This document shows positions 1 to 7,990 of a stretch of 44,033 nt of DNA, piece after piece. Positions within the stretch are counted from its first letter, which is position 1. Every line of letters starts with the position of its first letter. This DNA comes from Mycobacteriaceae bacterium (GTDB taxonomy: Bacteria; Actinomycetota; Actinomycetes; Mycobacteriales; Mycobacteriaceae): assembly GCA_029977845.1 (NCBI GenBank), contig JAPOKC010000021.1, positions 1-44,033 on the forward strand, written 5' to 3'. Under the pieces are notes generated by a model. It worked only from the letters and a program-made list of their open reading frames with translations. It was not told the origin of the DNA and made no database searches. The position numbers and the translations under genes are program-made.

Positions 1-228
1 ATGGGGACCCTGTACTCGTTCACCGTGGCCCGCCGGCCGGTTGGACCGCACTTCGTCGACGCGGTGCCCCAGGTGTTGGCGATCGTGGAGTGGGACGAGG
101 GGCCGCGGTTCTCCACCGAGATCGTCAACGCCGATCCCGCCGGGCTCAAGGTCGGCATGCGGGTCAAACCCGTGTTCTGCGATTACCCGGAGCATGAGGT
201 GACCATGCTGCGCTACGAACCGGCGTGA
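1..228 (+). CDS. DUF35 OB-fold acyl-CoA-associated protein, C-terminal part (cut by left edge)
   Basis: The visible 75 residues match the OB-fold half of DUF35 (Zn-ribbon plus OB-fold) proteins: a beta-rich stretch beginning TLYSFTV, a VEWDEGPR turn and a C-terminal VFCDYPEHEVTMLRYEPA segment. The family normally carries an N-terminal rubredoxin-like zinc ribbon of about 50 residues, so the gene probably continues left of the window and the ATG at position 1 is likely an internal codon. Known members accompany thiolases and dehydratases in sterol or fatty-acid catabolism. No such partner is visible here. The stop overlaps the GTG of the chromate transporter gene, so the two are probably co-transcribed. 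Confidence 0.7.
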   Translation: MGTLYSFTVARRPVGPHFVDAVPQVLAIVEWDEGPRFSTEIVNADPAGLKVGMRVKPVFCDYPEHEVTMLRYEPA

Positions 229-1379
229 GCGATCCGCCCACACCCGGCCTGGGCTCAGTGCTGTGGGAATGGGGCCGCATCGGCTGCATCGGCTTCGGCG
301 GACCGCCCACGCATATCCGGATGCTGCGCGATCTGTGCGTCGAGCGCCGCAAGTGGTTGTCCCCGATCGAGTTCGAGGACGCGGTGGCCGCCTGCAATCT
401 GTTGCCCGGTCCCGCCTCGACGCAGCTGGCCATCTTCTGCGCCTGGCGGGTGAGAGGCCGGGCCGGCGCGCTTGTCGGCGGGGCGGCCTTCATCCTTCCC
501 GGACTCATCCTCATCCTGGCTCTGGCCGCGGTATTCCTTCAGGGTTCTCCTCCGCGCGCGGTCTTGGCGGCCGGCGCCGGCGCCGGCGCAGCGGTGGCGG
601 CGGTCGCGGTTCACGCCGCGGCCGGGCTTCTGCCGGCGAGTCGGGCACGCGCGCGGCAGTGCGGCGGCGGGTATCGGTGGCGGTGGTGGGCCTATGTGGT
701 GGCCGGAACGGTCTCCGCCGCCGCGATCGGCCCCTGGCTGGTGCTGGTTCTGCTCGGTTGCGGACTGCTCGAACTCGCCTCACGAGGTTGGCGATCACAG
801 CCAGGTCCATTATCGGTGGTACCGCTGCCGCTGTTGGCGAGTACGGGAACGCTCTCGGCGTTGGCGTGGACGGCGTTCAAAGTCGGAGCGCTGTCCTATG
901 GAGGTGGTTTCGTCATCATCCCGATGATGGAGAACGACGCCGTCCGGGTCCATGGCTGGATGACCGGCGGGCAGTTCCTCAACGCGGTGGCGCTCGGGCA
1001 GATCACGCCGGGACCCGTGGTGCAGACCGTCGCGGTGGTCGGCTATGCGGCAGCCGGACTGACCGGCGGCCTGCTCGCCGCGCTCGTCGCCTTCAGCCCC
1101 TCTTTTCTGTTCGTGATCCTCGGTGCGCCGCACTTCGACCGGTTGCGCAGCAGTCCTGGCGTCCGGGGTTTCCTCGACGGAGCCGGTCCGGCGGCGATCG
1201 GCGCCATCGCGGGTTCAGCGGTCACACTGGCCCGTGCCGTGACCCAGCCCTGGCAGTTCATCGTCCTGGCGGTCGCGGCGGTGGCGTTACTGGTCATGCG
1301 ACGCGGTGTGGTCCCCACCCTGCTGGCCGCCGCACTGGCCGGAGTTGTGGCGGTCGGTGCCGGATTGCCCTTGCCGTGA
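225..1379 (+). CDS. chrA: Chromate transporter ChrA, two-domain form
   Basis: This 384-residue polytopic membrane protein has the duplicated chromate-transport architecture. The first half carries FGGPP at residues 24-28 and LLPGPASTQ near 59-67. The second half repeats the pattern with SYGGGF and GQITPGPVVQT near residues 225 and 258. The repeated (G)GG and PGP motifs define the CHR family, whose best-studied members export chromate. The physiological substrate of many actinobacterial members is unproven. It starts at a GTG overlapping the previous stop by the GTGA arrangement. Length is usual for the long-chain form. No chromate regulator (ChrB) is beside it, so resistance function is inferred from family only. 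Confidence 0.88.
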   Translation: MSDPPTPGLGSVLWEWGRIGCIGFGGPPTHIRMLRDLCVERRKWLSPIEFEDAVAACNLLPGPASTQLAIFCAWRVRGRAGALVGGAAFILPGLILILALAAVFLQGSPPRAVLAAGAGAGAAVAAVAVHAAAGLLPASRARARQCGGGYRWRWWAYVVAGTVSAAAIGPWLVLVLLGCGLLELASRGWRSQPGPLSVVPLPLLASTGTLSALAWTAFKVGALSYGGGFVIIPMMENDAVRVHGWMTGGQFLNAVALGQITPGPVVQTVAVVGYAAAGLTGGLLAALVAFSPSFLFVILGAPHFDRLRSSPGVRGFLDGAGPAAIGAIAGSAVTLARAVTQPWQFIVLAVAAVALLVMRRGVVPTLLAAALAGVVAVGAGLPLP

Positions 1380-1422
1380 CACCGGGGGCGCCGGGTTTCG
1401 CCGTATTTGTAAGCTCACCGTC

Positions 1423-2199
1423 ATGGAACTCAAAGGAACTAGCGCAATCGTGACCGGTGGAGCCTCGGGAATCGGCGCCGCCACCGCCCGTCAACTCGCC
1501 GATCTGGGCGCCCACGTCGTCATCGCCGATATGCAGGCCGAGCGGGGTCAGGCGCTCGCCAAGGAGATCGGCGGCGTGTTCGTCACGGTCGACGTCACCA
1601 AGACCGAGCAGATCGAGGACGCGGTCAACACGGCGATGGACCTCGGACCGCTGCGCGCCCTGGTCAATTCGGCCGGCGTGGGCTGGGCGCAGCGCACCAT
1701 CGGCAAGGACGGCGAGTTCTCCTCGGCCCACAACCTCGACGCCTACCGCAAGGTGATCGCGATCAATCTGGTCGGCACCTTCGACTGCATCCGGCTGGCG
1801 GCCACCAAGATGAGCACGCTGGAGCCCACGTCCACCGGTGAGCGCGGTGCGATCGTGAACATGACCAGTGTCGCGGCCTTCGACGGTCAGATCGGCCAGG
1901 CGGCCTACTCGTCGTCCAAGGGTGGTGTCGTCGGACTGACGCTGCCGGTGGCGCGTGACCTCGCGGCCGTCGGGATCCGGGTCAACACCGTGGCGCCGGG
2001 CCTGATCGACACCCCGATCTACGGCGAGGGCGAGGCCTCCGAGGCGTTCAAGGCGAAGCTCGGCGAGTCGGTGCTGTTCCCGCACCGTCTCGGCAAGCCC
2101 GAGGAACTGGCCTCGATGGTGATCGAACTGATCACTAACTCCTATATGAACGCCGAGGTGATCCGCGTCGACGGCGGCATCAGGATGCCACCCAAGTAG
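1423..2199 (+). CDS. Short-chain dehydrogenase, 3-hydroxyacyl-CoA dehydrogenase type II-like
   Basis: This is a classical SDR of 258 residues. The NAD-binding motif TGGASGIG is at residues 11-18, the catalytic serine near S149 and YSSSK at 162-166. The acidic residue after beta-2 (VVIADMQ) suggests NAD(H) rather than NADPH. Overall pattern is closest to 17beta-HSD10-like enzymes that oxidise 3-hydroxyacyl-CoA or hydroxysteroids. The ATG at 1423 is chosen because translation from it begins directly with the SDR strand (MELKGTSAIVTGG). The open frame upstream overlaps chrA and has no SDR character. The 3' end overlaps the convergent channel gene by 20 bp. Substrate is not determinable from sequence. 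Confidence 0.88.
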   Translation: MELKGTSAIVTGGASGIGAATARQLADLGAHVVIADMQAERGQALAKEIGGVFVTVDVTKTEQIEDAVNTAMDLGPLRALVNSAGVGWAQRTIGKDGEFSSAHNLDAYRKVIAINLVGTFDCIRLAATKMSTLEPTSTGERGAIVNMTSVAAFDGQIGQAAYSSSKGGVVGLTLPVARDLAAVGIRVNTVAPGLIDTPIYGEGEASEAFKAKLGESVLFPHRLGKPEELASMVIELITNSYMNAEVIRVDGGIRMPPK

Positions 2200-3910
2200 A
2201 GAGCTTGGACCACACCCACGTCAGGGGAACCTCGCGGCCGGTGGCGAGGTACTCCACGGTGGCGGGGTAGTGACGGATCTCGTCCACCTCGGACAGTCCG
2301 CTGGGCTTGCCCACCAGGAGCACCTGATCGTCCAGTGCCAGTGGGGTGTCCTCGGGCGGCATGAACATCGGTTCGCCGTTGCGGACGAGCAGCAGTGCCG
2401 CCACGGGCAGGATCGTGTCGCGGTCATCGGGTTCGCGCATCAGGTCGCCCAGTCGCAGGGTCTGTCCGCGCCGCAGCCATGCGGCGATGGCCGGCGCATG
2501 GTCGGCAGACAATGTGATGACGTCACGTTCGGGGGTGTGCGTTCCGCAACGCTGGACCAGATGATCCCGGACCTCGGTGGCCCACTTGTCGTCGCAGGTG
2601 ATCGCGTGCTCGATGAAACTCCAGAAGGTCGGGGTCAGAATGCGGGCCAGCACCTCGCGGGCGATGACCTCGGTGGCGATGTACACCGAGTCGGTCTGCA
2701 GTGTTTCCAGCAGTGACTTCTTGGCATTGTTCTGTTGCCGGAGTACTACGTAGACGTCGGGATTGGCGTGCCGGGCGTGTTCGGCCATCGCGATGTTGAT
2801 GGTGTCGTTCTTGGTGCCGGCGACGAATGCCGCCGCCCCGGAGACGTCCGGGTCGCCCGCCGAGGGATCGGCGAGGTCGACGGTGACGCCGATGGCGGCC
2901 AGATCGGTGACCACCTCCTCGCCGAACTCGCCGTCGGCGCAGACCACCCACCGCCGGGTGGCGAGATCGGGCCGGGCGGGCAGCAGTTGCTCCTGATCGT
3001 TGTCCATCAGCCAGCGCAGCAACTGATAGACGACCGGTTGACGGATCGACAGCGCCAGATAGGTGGCGAACCGGTCGTCGGCGTTGATCGCGCAGTCCGG
3101 GGCGAAATGCTCCATCCGGCCCCGGGTCCGGTTCTCCGAGCAGCGGCCGAGCACCGGGAGGTCCGGTCGCAGCATCGAGGCCGCCATCACCACGGCGAGG
3201 TTGGTGTCGTCATCGTTGGTCAGCGCCAGCACGCCCTCGCAGTCCGGGTGGCCCAGGCCGGCCATACCGAGCACCGCCGGCGAGGAACAGTCGCCATGGA
3301 GAGCGGGCACGTCGAAGGTCAACTGCTCGGCGATGACCGACTGGACCTTGTCCTCGCGCTCGTCGATGACGACGAACCGGCGGTAGTGCTCATCGAGATC
3401 GGCGCCGACGATCCGGCCGGCGTCCCCGTACCCGGCGACGATGATGAAGGGTTCAACCAAGCGGCGGACCTGGCGGCGGAACTTCTGCGCCGCCACTGCC
3501 GACTGGAAGGTCGCGCCCTGCACGAGCGCGAGGAACACCCCGATCGAGTAGGCCCAACTGATGACCAGAAGGAAGATCGACAGCGTCATCCACATCCGCT
3601 GCGGATAGCTGAAGGGATACGGCGCCTCGGTGAAACCGACCGTCGTCAACGTGATCGTCATCTGATAGAACGCGTCGAACAGATTGAGCCGGTAGGGGTT
3701 TCCATCCGCATCGACACCGGGCATCAGCATCATGCCGGCCGTGCAGAAACTGAAGGTGACGATGACGACGATCAGCGGTGCCCGCATGCGGCGCACGATC
3801 AGGAAGATCGCCTCAGTGGTCGGCACCGTCGTCGGGATCTGACCCGGAACCATCCGCGCCACCACCCGCCGTCGAGACCACAGGTGGAGCAGATGTGGCG
3901 GGTTGGGCAT
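2180..3910 (-). CDS. Two-TM potassium channel with two RCK/TrkA-N domains
   Basis: This 576-residue protein has TM1 (about residues 44-63), a pore loop, and TM2 (about 106-130). An RCK/TrkA-N domain starts at FIIVAGYGDAG (about 155) and a second, more divergent one near RWVVCADGEFGEEV. A TrkA-C-like region is at the C terminus. The filter region reads TTVGFTE (residues 89-95) rather than canonical TVGYG, so the second glycine is absent. NAD(H) binding to the first RCK domain is plausible because GxGxxG is retained. Two bp separate it from the upstream small membrane protein on the same strand, implying an operon. Its 3' end overlaps the SDR gene by 20 bp. Family assignment is firm; ion selectivity is inferred. 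Confidence 0.85.
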   Translation of the reverse strand: MPNPPHLLHLWSRRRVVARMVPGQIPTTVPTTEAIFLIVRRMRAPLIVVIVTFSFCTAGMMLMPGVDADGNPYRLNLFDAFYQMTITLTTVGFTEAPYPFSYPQRMWMTLSIFLLVISWAYSIGVFLALVQGATFQSAVAAQKFRRQVRRLVEPFIIVAGYGDAGRIVGADLDEHYRRFVVIDEREDKVQSVIAEQLTFDVPALHGDCSSPAVLGMAGLGHPDCEGVLALTNDDDTNLAVVMAASMLRPDLPVLGRCSENRTRGRMEHFAPDCAINADDRFATYLALSIRQPVVYQLLRWLMDNDQEQLLPARPDLATRRWVVCADGEFGEEVVTDLAAIGVTVDLADPSAGDPDVSGAAAFVAGTKNDTINIAMAEHARHANPDVYVVLRQQNNAKKSLLETLQTDSVYIATEVIAREVLARILTPTFWSFIEHAITCDDKWATEVRDHLVQRCGTHTPERDVITLSADHAPAIAAWLRRGQTLRLGDLMREPDDRDTILPVAALLLVRNGEPMFMPPEDTPLALDDQVLLVGKPSGLSEVDEIRHYPATVEYLATGREVPLTWVWSKLSTWVAS

Positions 3911-3912
3911 CG

Positions 3913-4299
3913 TTACCGGCGGCGGAACGTCGCCGTCTCGATGACCAGAAGCGTCACCGAAACCAGGTTGGCCAGAAGCGCTCCGCCGGACAGCGACACC
4001 ACGCTGGCGGTGTCATGTCCGTCGAGTCCGTTGGGCGAGACCTGCGTGGCCCACACCCACATCCCCGCTGCGGCGACGAGTTGGAGCAGTGCGACCAGGC
4101 TGGTGGCCAGATGCACCGCGCCGAGTTGGGTGCTGTCGCCGAACTTCAGCACCGTGGCGATCAGGGCGACGACGAGTGCGCTGAACAGTTCCCACGAATT
4201 GTGCACCGCGGGGTCACTGATATCGCCCACGAAGAATCCAAAGTTCAGCGTGGCTGCGAGCAACACGAAGAAACCGAATACGACCTTCTCGAGGTTCAC
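3913..4299 (-). CDS. Small four-TM membrane protein upstream of the K+ channel
   Basis: This 128-residue protein has about four hydrophobic helices: residues 5-23, 40-52, 62-84 and 105-122. Helix 1 is followed by an acidic GDISDP loop, and the protein ends with a basic tail (FRRR). I do not assign a named function. Its stop lies 2 bp before the channel start, so the two are almost certainly co-transcribed, and a role as an accessory or beta subunit of the channel is a reasonable inference. Nothing enzymatic is visible. Confidence 0.75.
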   Translation of the reverse strand: MNLEKVVFGFFVLLAATLNFGFFVGDISDPAVHNSWELFSALVVALIATVLKFGDSTQLGAVHLATSLVALLQLVAAAGMWVWATQVSPNGLDGHDTASVVSLSGGALLANLVSVTLLVIETATFRRR

Positions 4300-4318
4300 A
4301 GCGGCAGCCTAACCGCTC

Positions 4319-4801
4319 TCATGCCGGCTGACCGTAGACCGCCACGACAACGGAACGGTCGAAACTGTTCTCCGACCAGACACCGATACGGGTGTTGGCG
4401 CAGTTCGACATGATCGCGTAGGCGAGCGGGTCGTAGTACCACTGGTTGAGCACATCGAGGCCGTTGATCGCCAGGGACGCGTTGATCGCGACGGTCTGGG
4501 TGGCCGCGCCCCGGAAACCGGCTGCGGCCGCGCGGCTCTGCGGGGTCGACCCGTCCGACCCCAGGGTGCCGTCCAGCGCGCGGTTGTTGAGGATGTCGTC
4601 GGCATACCACTGCGCAGCCAGTCGCAGCGTCGGGTCGACTCTGATCTCCGATTTGCATCCGGTCTGATGCTGCAGGGTGGCCACGTTACTCACCACGCCG
4701 TTGTTCAGACGCGAGTTGTCCGCGGCGGCGACCGGTGCGGTGGCTCCCGCGGCGATCAGGGCGGTGAAGCCGGCGATGACGATGCGCGGTCGAAGTCTCA
4801 T
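4319..4801 (-). CDS. Secreted CAP/SCP-like domain protein
   Basis: This 160-residue protein has an N-terminal signal peptide (MRLRPRIVIAGFTALIAAG, AxA-type cleavage near APVAAA). The secreted domain has features of CAP (SCP/PR-1-like) mycobacterial proteins: LRLAAQWYADDILNNRALDGTLGSDG in the position of the family's A-x-x-H-S helix, and a later RIGVW segment. The usual CAP histidines are largely absent, so it may be a non-catalytic relative. Start ATG at 4801 overlaps the stop of the DUF732 gene by ATGA, which supports both the start and co-transcription. Function unknown. Confidence 0.65.
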   Translation of the reverse strand: MRLRPRIVIAGFTALIAAGATAPVAAADNSRLNNGVVSNVATLQHQTGCKSEIRVDPTLRLAAQWYADDILNNRALDGTLGSDGSTPQSRAAAAGFRGAATQTVAINASLAINGLDVLNQWYYDPLAYAIMSNCANTRIGVWSENSFDRSVVVAVYGQPA

Positions 4802-5130
4802 CCGGCGGCCGATCGGCGCAACTGCCAGATCATCGCCGGGCACAGTTCGTTGACGGCCTGGTTGATCAGGTAGGCCGCCTGGTAGTCGTCGTCGGTGTCC
4901 AAGTCGTTCTTGACCGTCGCGATGCTCTGGCTGTACGAGGATCCCTGGGCCACCCGGTCGCAGACGCCGTTGCCGTAAGCCAGGGCGGCGTCGGGACCGG
5001 CGAAGTTGTAGCCGGGGCGCACGGTGACGTTGACGAGGTAGGCCACCGTGTCGGCGCTCGCGGTGGCTGTGCCGCCGAGCACACCGCCGGCGGCAACCAG
5101 CGATATCGCGACGATCCGTCCCACCTGCAC
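4798..5130 (-). CDS. DUF732 secreted protein
   Basis: This 110-residue protein has a signal peptide of about 27 residues (ASA-D cleavage). Its mature part reads VAYLVNVTVRPGYNF, then GVCDR, SIATVKNDLDTDD, and a terminal NELCP. The two-cysteine helical pattern (C of GVCDR and C of ELCP) is the DUF732 signature, a family expanded in mycobacteria. Role unknown. It is the first gene of a two-gene minus-strand operon with the CAP-like protein, and is divergent from the Mce-associated pair; the 78-bp gap 5131-5208 should hold both promoters. Confidence 0.82.
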   Translation of the reverse strand: MQVGRIVAISLVAAGGVLGGTATASADTVAYLVNVTVRPGYNFAGPDAALAYGNGVCDRVAQGSSYSQSIATVKNDLDTDDDYQAAYLINQAVNELCPAMIWQLRRSAAG

Positions 5131-5208
5131 GCCGACAGTGTCGCAGATCTGCGGTGCGGGTCGCCGGTCGTTGGTGGATTTTCAGCGGGCGCAGGTAACC
5201 TGACCCGG

Positions 5209-5730
5209 ATGTCAGACGAGGAATCCGGGCAGCCGGACGGCACGGGCCTGACCCCGCTGCGCACGGCGTTGGTCGTCGGCCTGGCTTTCGTGATGGTGCT
5301 CAGCGCACTGTGCGGATGGCTGGGCTACCGCGCCCACCAATCCCATCAGGCCCAGCAGTTCCGGGCGCAGTTGCTCCAGGTCGGCCGGCAGGGTGCGATC
5401 AACTTCACCACCATCGACTACGAGCACGTCGACGCCGACGTGCAGCGGATCCTGGACGGCGCCACCGGCTCGTTCCACGACGACTTCCAGTCGAAGTCCG
5501 GTCCGTTCATCGAGGTGATCAAGAAGGTCCAATCCAAGACCGTCGGCACGGTGACCGAGGCGGGTCTGGAATCGGTGACCGATGACGACGGCGTCGTTCT
5601 GGTGGCGGTCACGGTCAAGACCTCGAAGATGGGCAGACCTGACGAGCAGCCGCGCTACTGGCGGATGCGCTTGACGGTCGGCCGGCAGGGCCCGGATCTC
5701 AAGGTGGCGAAGGTGGATTTCGTCCCATGA
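5209..5730 (+). CDS. Orphan Mce-associated membrane protein 1
   Basis: This 173-residue protein has a cytoplasmic N terminus (about 16 residues), one TM helix (ALVVGLAFVMVLSALCGWLGY, about 20-42) and an extracytoplasmic domain of the Mce-associated (Mas/Omam) type. Hallmarks are an NFTTIDYEHVDADVQRILDGATG helix near residues 65-87 and a strand-rich end (YWRMRLTVGRQG...VDFVP). In mycobacteria, orphan Mas proteins stabilise Mce lipid importers encoded elsewhere. No mce operon lies in this window, so it is an orphan. Its stop overlaps the next start by ATGA. Confidence 0.82.
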   Translation: MSDEESGQPDGTGLTPLRTALVVGLAFVMVLSALCGWLGYRAHQSHQAQQFRAQLLQVGRQGAINFTTIDYEHVDADVQRILDGATGSFHDDFQSKSGPFIEVIKKVQSKTVGTVTEAGLESVTDDDGVVLVAVTVKTSKMGRPDEQPRYWRMRLTVGRQGPDLKVAKVDFVP

Positions 5731-6221
5731 GCGAACGCCGTGAGTGGCCGAAGGTGATCCTGTTCCGGGTGCTGCCCGTCGTCGCTCTGCTCTTGGGGGC
5801 GCTGGCGGGATTCCTGAAGTGGCAGGACGCCTCCGCCCGGGGTGCGCAGATCGCGGCCACCGAGTCCGTGGCGGCTGCGAGCGACACCACGGTCGCGATG
5901 CTGAGTTACAGCGCCGACACCGCCGAGAAGGAACTCAACGAGGCGCGAAGCCGGCTCACGGGTTCGTTCCTGGAGGAGTACACCAAGCTGATCAACACCG
6001 TTGTCATCCCGGGAGCCAAGGAGAAGCAGATCTCCGCCGTCGCCAAGGTCTCGGCGGCCGCGTCGGTGTCGGCAACCCCGGATCACGCGGTGGTACTGGT
6101 GTTCGTGGATCAGACGACGACGATCGGCAAGGATGCTCCGACGGCGAGTGCCTCCAGCGTCCGGGTCACCGTGGACCACATCGGTGGCCGCTGGCTGGTC
6201 TCGGGTTTCGAACCGGTCTAG
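5727..6221 (+). CDS. Orphan Mce-associated membrane protein 2
   Basis: This 164-residue paralogue of the preceding gene has one N-terminal TM helix (VILFRVLPVVALLLGALAGF, about 10-29). A helical segment follows (TTVAMLSYSADTAEKELNEA), and the end is a beta-rich NTF2-like half (SATPDHAVVLVFVDQTTT, VTVDHIGGRWLVSGFEPV). The layout matches Mas/Omam family members that occur as adjacent pairs. ATGA overlap with the upstream gene shows translational coupling. A short hairpin 86 bp after the stop may end the transcript. Confidence 0.82.
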   Translation: MSERREWPKVILFRVLPVVALLLGALAGFLKWQDASARGAQIAATESVAAASDTTVAMLSYSADTAEKELNEARSRLTGSFLEEYTKLINTVVIPGAKEKQISAVAKVSAAASVSATPDHAVVLVFVDQTTTIGKDAPTASASSVRVTVDHIGGRWLVSGFEPV

Positions 6222-6306
6222 ACAGGCCTACCTGCGGCCGGAACGCCTCAGCAGGTACTGCAGCCATCGCATGTCGAGCAACATATCGCCCAAGGTAGGG
6301 GCGAAA

Positions 6307-6334
6307 GTTAAGGCCAAGCGGCTTTGGCCCTAAC
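6307..6334 (+). terminator. Hairpin after the Mce-associated pair
   Basis: The arms GTTAAGGCCAA and TTGGCCCTAAC pair over ten base pairs with one internal A/C mismatch and a 6-nt loop. It lies between the Omam pair and the cutinase gene. No U-tract follows, which is common for mycobacterial hairpins. It could terminate the upstream transcript or sit in the cutinase 5' region. Confidence 0.4.
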
Positions 6335-6394
6335 ACATCACTAAGAAGTCTTGCCAGAACGTCTTTAAGAGCTGCCGTGTGTCAGCATGGGCGC

Positions 6395-7051
6395 ATGCGC
6401 ATTCTCCGACCACTCGTGGCAGTCGCGGTGTCACCTGCCTTTGTGCTGGCCCTGCCCCTGGCTGTTCCGGCAACGGCGGCGCCGTCCTGTCCGGCCGTCG
6501 AGGTGATCTTCGCCCGCGGGACCTATGAGCCCGCCGGACTCGGCAGCGTCGGCCAGGCATTCGTCGACGCGCTCGTTCCTCAGCTCGGGGCCCGGACTGT
6601 GGAGGTCTATCCGGTCGACTACCCCGCGACCGACGACTACGCCAACAGTGCGGCCGCCGGCGCCGCGGACGTCGAGTCCCGCATCGGCCAGATCGCCGCG
6701 GCGTGCCCGGCGACCAAGATCGTGATGGGCGGTTATTCGCAGGGCGCCGCGGTGATGGGGATGGCGACCTCGGCGATCCCGCCCACCGCCGGCGATCATG
6801 TGGCCGCCGTAGCCGTGTTCGGCAGCCCGGCGAGTGGTTTCTCCACGATGCTCAACGGCGGCGCCCCGTTGCCCACGCTCAGCCCGGCCTACGCCGCCAA
6901 GGCGATCGATCTGTGCACGCCCGGTGATCCGATCTGCTCGCCGGGTGCGGACCTGTTCGCCCACACGTCTTACATCCAGTCCGGCATGGTGGATGAGGCC
7001 GCGACATTCGCGGCCTCCAAAATCACGCCCGCTACGACCGCGGCCGGTTGA
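6395..7051 (+). CDS. Secreted cutinase-family serine esterase
   Basis: This 218-residue protein has a signal peptide ending near ATAA-P (residues 1-29). The cutinase domain starts SCPAVEVIFARGTYEP. The nucleophile elbow GYSQGA places S115. The aspartate is D178 within CTPGDPIC (flanked by the disulfide cysteines C174 and C181) and the histidine H190 in FAHTSY. All three triad residues and the oxyanion region are present, so it should be active. Mycobacterial cutinase-like proteins hydrolyse lipid esters or short esters. The ATG at 6395 is chosen because it begins the basic n-region of the signal peptide. The 3' end overlaps the convergent small membrane gene by 20 bp. Confidence 0.9.
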   Translation: MRILRPLVAVAVSPAFVLALPLAVPATAAPSCPAVEVIFARGTYEPAGLGSVGQAFVDALVPQLGARTVEVYPVDYPATDDYANSAAAGAADVESRIGQIAAACPATKIVMGGYSQGAAVMGMATSAIPPTAGDHVAAVAVFGSPASGFSTMLNGGAPLPTLSPAYAAKAIDLCTPGDPICSPGADLFAHTSYIQSGMVDEAATFAASKITPATTAAG

Positions 7052-7214
7052 CGATCGCCAGCACCAAACCGGCGAGGGCGATGATCGGACCGAGCACCGT
7101 CCACGTGGTGGTGTTACTCATCGGAGATCCCTGCACCGCCCCGATTCCCTGCAGGGTGAACAGGATTCCGAACAAGACCAACGCGATTCCGGCCACCAGT
7201 GCTGTCTTGCGCAT
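7032..7214 (-). CDS. 60-residue two-TM membrane protein
   Basis: This very small protein has two hydrophobic helices (residues 5-26 and 37-56) separated by a polar MSNTTTW loop, ending in a basic NRPRS tail. The loop plus helices have the look of a conserved actinobacterial hypothetical membrane protein, but I cannot name a function. It is accepted as real because it has a normal start, a complete two-helix design and lies in a spacer otherwise without a gene. Its end overlaps the cutinase by 20 bp. Confidence 0.6.
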   Translation of the reverse strand: MRKTALVAGIALVLFGILFTLQGIGAVQGSPMSNTTTWTVLGPIIALAGLVLAIVNRPRS

Positions 7215-7334
7215 GACCGAAGACTAACCGGATCACACTACTGCCGTCACCAGCGGAATAGGTCCGGGCCGCGGGACCCACTCACAGCGGAATCGCACTA
7301 GGCCTTCACTCTCCGGTCGACTACTGTCGAAGAG

Positions 7335-7622
7335 ATGCACGCTCGCGCTCTGATCTTGGGTGTCATCGCAGTGGGGACAATGGCCGCCGCGATCGCACTC
7401 GGCGCCGCACCGCCGTCCGGCGCTGATTGCGTGAGTTCAAACGGCACGACATTGTGCTCGCAGGGCAGTGCGCGGGGTTCGGACACCGGGGAGGGGCCGG
7501 GGACGATGGGTGGGCCCTACGTTCCCTATCCCTGCGCCTATGACTGGAACTGCGGCGGCGGTGGATTGTCGATCGTGCTGGGTCCGGGCTCACCGGGCAT
7601 CTCCATCGGCCGGCCGCGGTAG
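7335..7622 (+). CDS. Small secreted Gly/Pro/Cys-containing protein
   Basis: This 95-residue protein has a signal peptide (MHARALILGVIAVGTMAAAIALGAAPPSGA). The short mature part is rich in glycine and proline with four cysteines (DC, LC, PC, NC), compatible with two disulfides. It ends SIVLGPGSPGISIGRPR. No family recognised with certainty. It is followed 32 bp later by the hemophore-related gene in the same direction, so both may share a promoter in the 120-bp gap 7215-7334. Confidence 0.6.
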   Translation: MHARALILGVIAVGTMAAAIALGAAPPSGADCVSSNGTTLCSQGSARGSDTGEGPGTMGGPYVPYPCAYDWNCGGGGLSIVLGPGSPGISIGRPR

Positions 7623-7654
7623 CCATGACAGCTTTCTTCGATAGGAGACACGAT

Positions 7655-7990
7655 ATGAGTCGTCTGATCGCTCTGGCCGTCGCCGGATCGCTGATGATCG
7701 CGGTTCCGGCCACCGCGGCCGCCGATGAACCCAACTGCACGGCCGCCGATCTGGCTGCTGTGCTCACCGGCGTCTCGGCCGCCACAGCCGCCTATCTGTT
7801 CTCGCACCCTGACGTGAACGCGGAATTCACCGGGCTCAAGGGCGCCACCCGGGAGCAGACCCGCGAGCGCCTGCAGGAATACCTGGATGCCAATCCCCAA
7901 GTGGCTGCGGAACTTCAGGCAATCCGGCAGCCCTCAGAGGACTTCCGCGCCCGCTGTGGTTCGGATGGCCAGAGTCAGGACGCCAACTGA
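7655..7990 (+). CDS. Hemophore-related secreted protein (Rv0203/Rv1174c family type)
   Basis: This 111-residue protein has a signal peptide to about ATAAADE. An all-helical mature domain follows, with NC near its start and ARC near its end, the disulfide pattern of the mycobacterial hemophore-related family. Motifs AAYLFSHPDVNAEF and REQTRERLQEYLDANPQV fit that family. The start at 7655 is preferred over an ATG 30 nt upstream because AGGAG (7643-7647) sits 7 nt before it and the signal peptide then begins normally. Haem binding is inferred from family only. The end overlaps the desaturase gene by 16 bp. Confidence 0.7.
   Translation: MSRLIALAVAGSLMIAVPATAAADEPNCTAADLAAVLTGVSAATAAYLFSHPDVNAEFTGLKGATREQTRERLQEYLDANPQVAAELQAIRQPSEDFRARCGSDGQSQDAN

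Noticed and set aside
1306..1422. An earlier in-frame start for the short-chain dehydrogenase
   Set aside because: The added 39 residues overlap chrA and precede the normal N-terminal strand of the SDR fold.
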